Positions 31,752-33,621 of a DNA stretch of 33,621 nt are shown piece after piece. The stretch lies in assembly GCA_018663865.1 (NCBI GenBank), contig JABJPM010000022.1, positions 1 through 33,621 of the forward strand, given 5' to 3'. The notes under the pieces are model-generated. The model worked only from the letters and a program-made list of their open reading frames with translations. It made no database searches and was not told where the DNA came from. Origin of the DNA: Candidatus Woesearchaeota archaeon (lineage in GTDB: Archaea > Nanobdellota > Nanobdellia > SCGC-AAA011-G17 > PNOQ01). How positions within the stretch are numbered: position 1 is the first letter of the stretch; each line of letters begins with the position of its first letter. The position numbers were made by a program, and so were the translations under genes.

Positions 31752-33621
31752 TTTACCCTCCAAGTATAAATATTGAAATTATTCACGCCTTTCTCATGAT
31801 TAAATAATTCAAAGTGATCTAAGTTTTCACCATTAAAGAAAAATAATTCTGTAAACATGCTCCCTAGTAATGCGGGATGCATTAATCTCGCCATTGACTT
31901 TGTTGAATCATATGCTACCGAGATTTCATTACTTCCTTCAGTTGAGCTATAAATTTGATTATCGATTCTAAATGATTGTAATTTTACTTGACCTTCTTTC
32001 GTATTTACATATGCTTGATTATTTTCAATTATAATGCCATTTTCACAGATTATTGTACTATTCTGTGTTTGACATCTCCCTGTTTGTGAATAAGATGGAT
32101 AGGGTGCAATCCAGGCATTTGCTTCTCTTTCAGACAAACCATTTAATTGTCTATAAATTGATTGAGATTCTTCTTCTGAATAATTTAATTCTTCTTGCAA
32201 TTTTTGTAAGGCATTATCTTTTGTATTTGATTTTACAATATTATATGCTAATGCTTTTTCAAAATCCCATGATCCAAAATGAGCCCAAACTCCTGCTTTC
32301 GAAACCATATCTTCAGAAGTTATGAAATAATTTTCTGGAGGGTTGCAAAACATTTTTTCTGTGATTAACTCTGGATTATCAGTATATTTTTTTAGTATAT
32401 TTTCTGCTTGATCCTCCTCCAATAGTATTTCATCAATTATTTGTTTTGTTAATAATGGATTCTCTGTTTCTTCAAGCAATAGATCGTATGCATCATTTGC
32501 CCCACAATCTAACATCCTTAATATTGCTATTGCTTCTTCTTCATTATCTGTTAAAAGGACTTTCCCTATCCAGTGTGCTGGAGGGCTATTTTGTGATGCG
32601 CCATCAAATGTTACAGGCCTATCTGCAATTGCTTTAAACCAATGTCCAAAATCCCACCATGAATTAACTATAGCATTTTCTGGAGTTTCCTGTTCAATTT
32701 TTGTTAGGGTGTCATACCATGCATCACTCATTTGTGGAACTTCATTAAGTGCAGTCCGGTGAGTATCTTTTATTGGTGAGATAAACATTACAACCAATAA
32801 TATAATTAAAATTATACTAACGAATTTTTTATTTAATTCTAAACTTTTTGATAATTTATTTGTTACAAAATTATATGTTTTTCCAGCAAGAATGCCAATG
32901 GCTATTACATAGACTGGAACTAGGAACATTGAAAATCTTAACCCACTTAAAGATCCGAATAGAGTTCCCAGGAACCAAATTCCCAAAAACATACCATACT
33001 TTATATCAAATTGTTTTTTATCTTTTTTTATAAAGAAAATTGATATTGAAATGATTACTAAAATTGCTAGTAATGGGCCGCCTAGTGTGGAAATAACTTT
33101 TGTTAAGGATGTATCTCCTAATTCTGCAACAGTGGTATATACATTTGGCCATAATGTTTCTTTTGCAGCAGATTTTAAGAAAAGTATGCTTATTGGGCCT
33201 TTCAGTATGTCTAACATTGCCCCAAATCCTTTGAATATTATTACTGAAATTATTGTTGATAATGTGTATGCTACAAATGTTGCAAGAACATTTTTCATTT
33301 TTAATGTTTTGTGGAAATATTTTTTATGTACAAATATTAAGTATATTAAATATGCAATCATTGAAGCAATTATGAAATCAAAAATATACCACCATCCTTC
33401 CCAAGCAAAAGCAAATATCCCTGTTAGTAATCCTGCTAACCCAGCATAGATATATTTTTTGTGAATTTCTTTATGCCTCAAAACAAATGATTCTAAGAAC
33501 AACCATGATATCATCAATGGGAAAAAAATGTTATAAACGTCAGTATCTGAAAATCCGGCAGGAGTTCTCCCTAAAAATACTGGGCTGATTGCCAATAATG
33601 TTGCGGCAACTAATCCTCCGA
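31745..33621 (-). CDS. aglB: AglB/STT3 oligosaccharyltransferase, N-terminus cut by window edge
   Basis: The catalytic subunit of archaeal N-glycosylation, transferring lipid-linked glycan to Asn-X-Ser/Thr outside the cell. The frame stays open to the right edge; the TTG at 33595 is internal. About 625 residues are visible. Near the visible start SPVFLGR and GFSDTD give the second acidic DxD motif. TVAE, about 155 residues in, matches the SVSE/TIXE motif of external loop 5. After the last helix comes the hallmark NSWWDFGHW (WWDYG-type). LMHPALLGSM near the C-terminus may correspond to the DK/MI acceptor region. Missing are the first helices and first DxD. It heads an operon with GT-2, GT-4, methyltransferase and UPF0104-like genes. 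Confidence 0.94.
   Translation of the reverse strand, partial: GGLVAATLLAISPVFLGRTPAGFSDTDVYNIFFPLMISWLFLESFVLRHKEIHKKYIYAGLAGLLTGIFAFAWEGWWYIFDFIIASMIAYLIYLIFVHKKYFHKTLKMKNVLATFVAYTLSTIISVIIFKGFGAMLDILKGPISILFLKSAAKETLWPNVYTTVAELGDTSLTKVISTLGGPLLAILVIISISIFFIKKDKKQFDIKYGMFLGIWFLGTLFGSLSGLRFSMFLVPVYVIAIGILAGKTYNFVTNKLSKSLELNKKFVSIILIILLVVMFISPIKDTHRTALNEVPQMSDAWYDTLTKIEQETPENAIVNSWWDFGHWFKAIADRPVTFDGASQNSPPAHWIGKVLLTDNEEEAIAILRMLDCGANDAYDLLLEETENPLLTKQIIDEILLEEDQAENILKKYTDNPELITEKMFCNPPENYFITSEDMVSKAGVWAHFGSWDFEKALAYNIVKSNTKDNALQKLQEELNYSEEESQSIYRQLNGLSEREANAWIAPYPSYSQTGRCQTQNSTIICENGIIIENNQAYVNTKEGQVKLQSFRIDNQIYSSTEGSNEISVAYDSTKSMARLMHPALLGSMFTELFFFNGENLDHFELFNHEKGVNNFNIYTWRVKW
31756..31761 (-). 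promoter_or_regulatory. Shine-Dalgarno fixing the start of the GT-2 gene
   Basis: GGAGGG on the minus strand, 4 nt before the ATG at 31751, lies inside the end of aglB. It is one of few strong ribosome binding sites here and shows that internal operon genes use Shine-Dalgarno initiation, unlike the leaderless first genes. Confidence 0.65.

Noticed and set aside
33593-33595. TTG as true start of AglB
   Set aside because: The frame remains open to the window edge and the known N-terminal helices and first DxD motif are still missing, so the gene continues outside.
1-33621. CRISPR arrays, insertion sequences or phage modules
   Set aside because: I saw no regularly spaced repeats, transposase or integrase motifs or terminal inverted repeats. 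The AT-rich homopolymer runs are general background.

Overview
The window is very AT-rich, compact archaeal DNA, most like a DPANN-type lineage (Pacearchaeota/Woesearchaeota-like). I infer this from the gene content: an archaeal AMP phosphorylase / ribose-1,5-bisphosphate isomerase / form III RuBisCO set, an archaeal AglB/STT3 oligosaccharyltransferase, an ArnR1-type winged helix, and an intron-bearing archaeal tRNA-Ser. Start signals agree: TATA boxes lie about 26 nt before many start codons (leaderless mRNAs) and bacterial -35/-10 elements are absent. The exact lineage cannot be fixed from sequence alone.

Layout. (1) 1-956: two unknown genes, the first cut by the left edge, the second membrane-anchored. 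(2) 1017-1718: a two-motif LAGLIDADG homing endonuclease whose 3' end runs into a tRNA-Ser(UGA). I resolve this tRNA as carrying two small BHB introns, one at non-canonical position 29/30 and one at 37/38; the endonuclease stop codon coincides with the anticodon. (3) 1721-2663, minus: a 7-TM protein gene overlapping an HTH_45 winged-helix gene. (4) 2703-7919, minus: nucleotide salvage. AMP phosphorylase makes ribose-1,5-bisphosphate, R15P isomerase makes ribulose-1,5-bisphosphate, and form III RuBisCO makes 3-phosphoglycerate; a HAD phosphatase and an AI-2E-type membrane protein are interleaved. (5) 7959-33621: a long surface-glycan locus. It opens with a short UDP-sugar-dehydrogenase-like protein, a SpoIIM-family membrane protein and a Wzx-like flippase. 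A compact five-gene operon (11379-15994) follows, encoding an APH-fold kinase-like protein, a sugar-phosphate cyclase with the signature of C7-cyclitol synthases, an SDR, a sugar nucleotidyltransferase and a glycosyltransferase-like protein. The rest is GT-2/GT-4 glycosyltransferases, two PMT/GT-39-like membrane proteins, GtrA plus a polyprenyl-P-sugar synthase, DUF2304, asparagine synthase, a sulfotransferase, an epimerase, a methyltransferase, a UPF0104-like membrane protein, and finally AglB, cut by the right edge.

Working together: the glycan locus has parts to make activated sugars, build a lipid-linked glycan, flip it and transfer it to protein. The most novel element is the 11379-15994 operon, whose enzyme classes match the logic of NDP-cyclitol (valienol-like) pathways known from bacterial aminocyclitol antibiotics. 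Here it lies in an archaeal surface-glycosylation region, so it may make a carbasugar-like glycan unit. This is inference from motifs and gene order.
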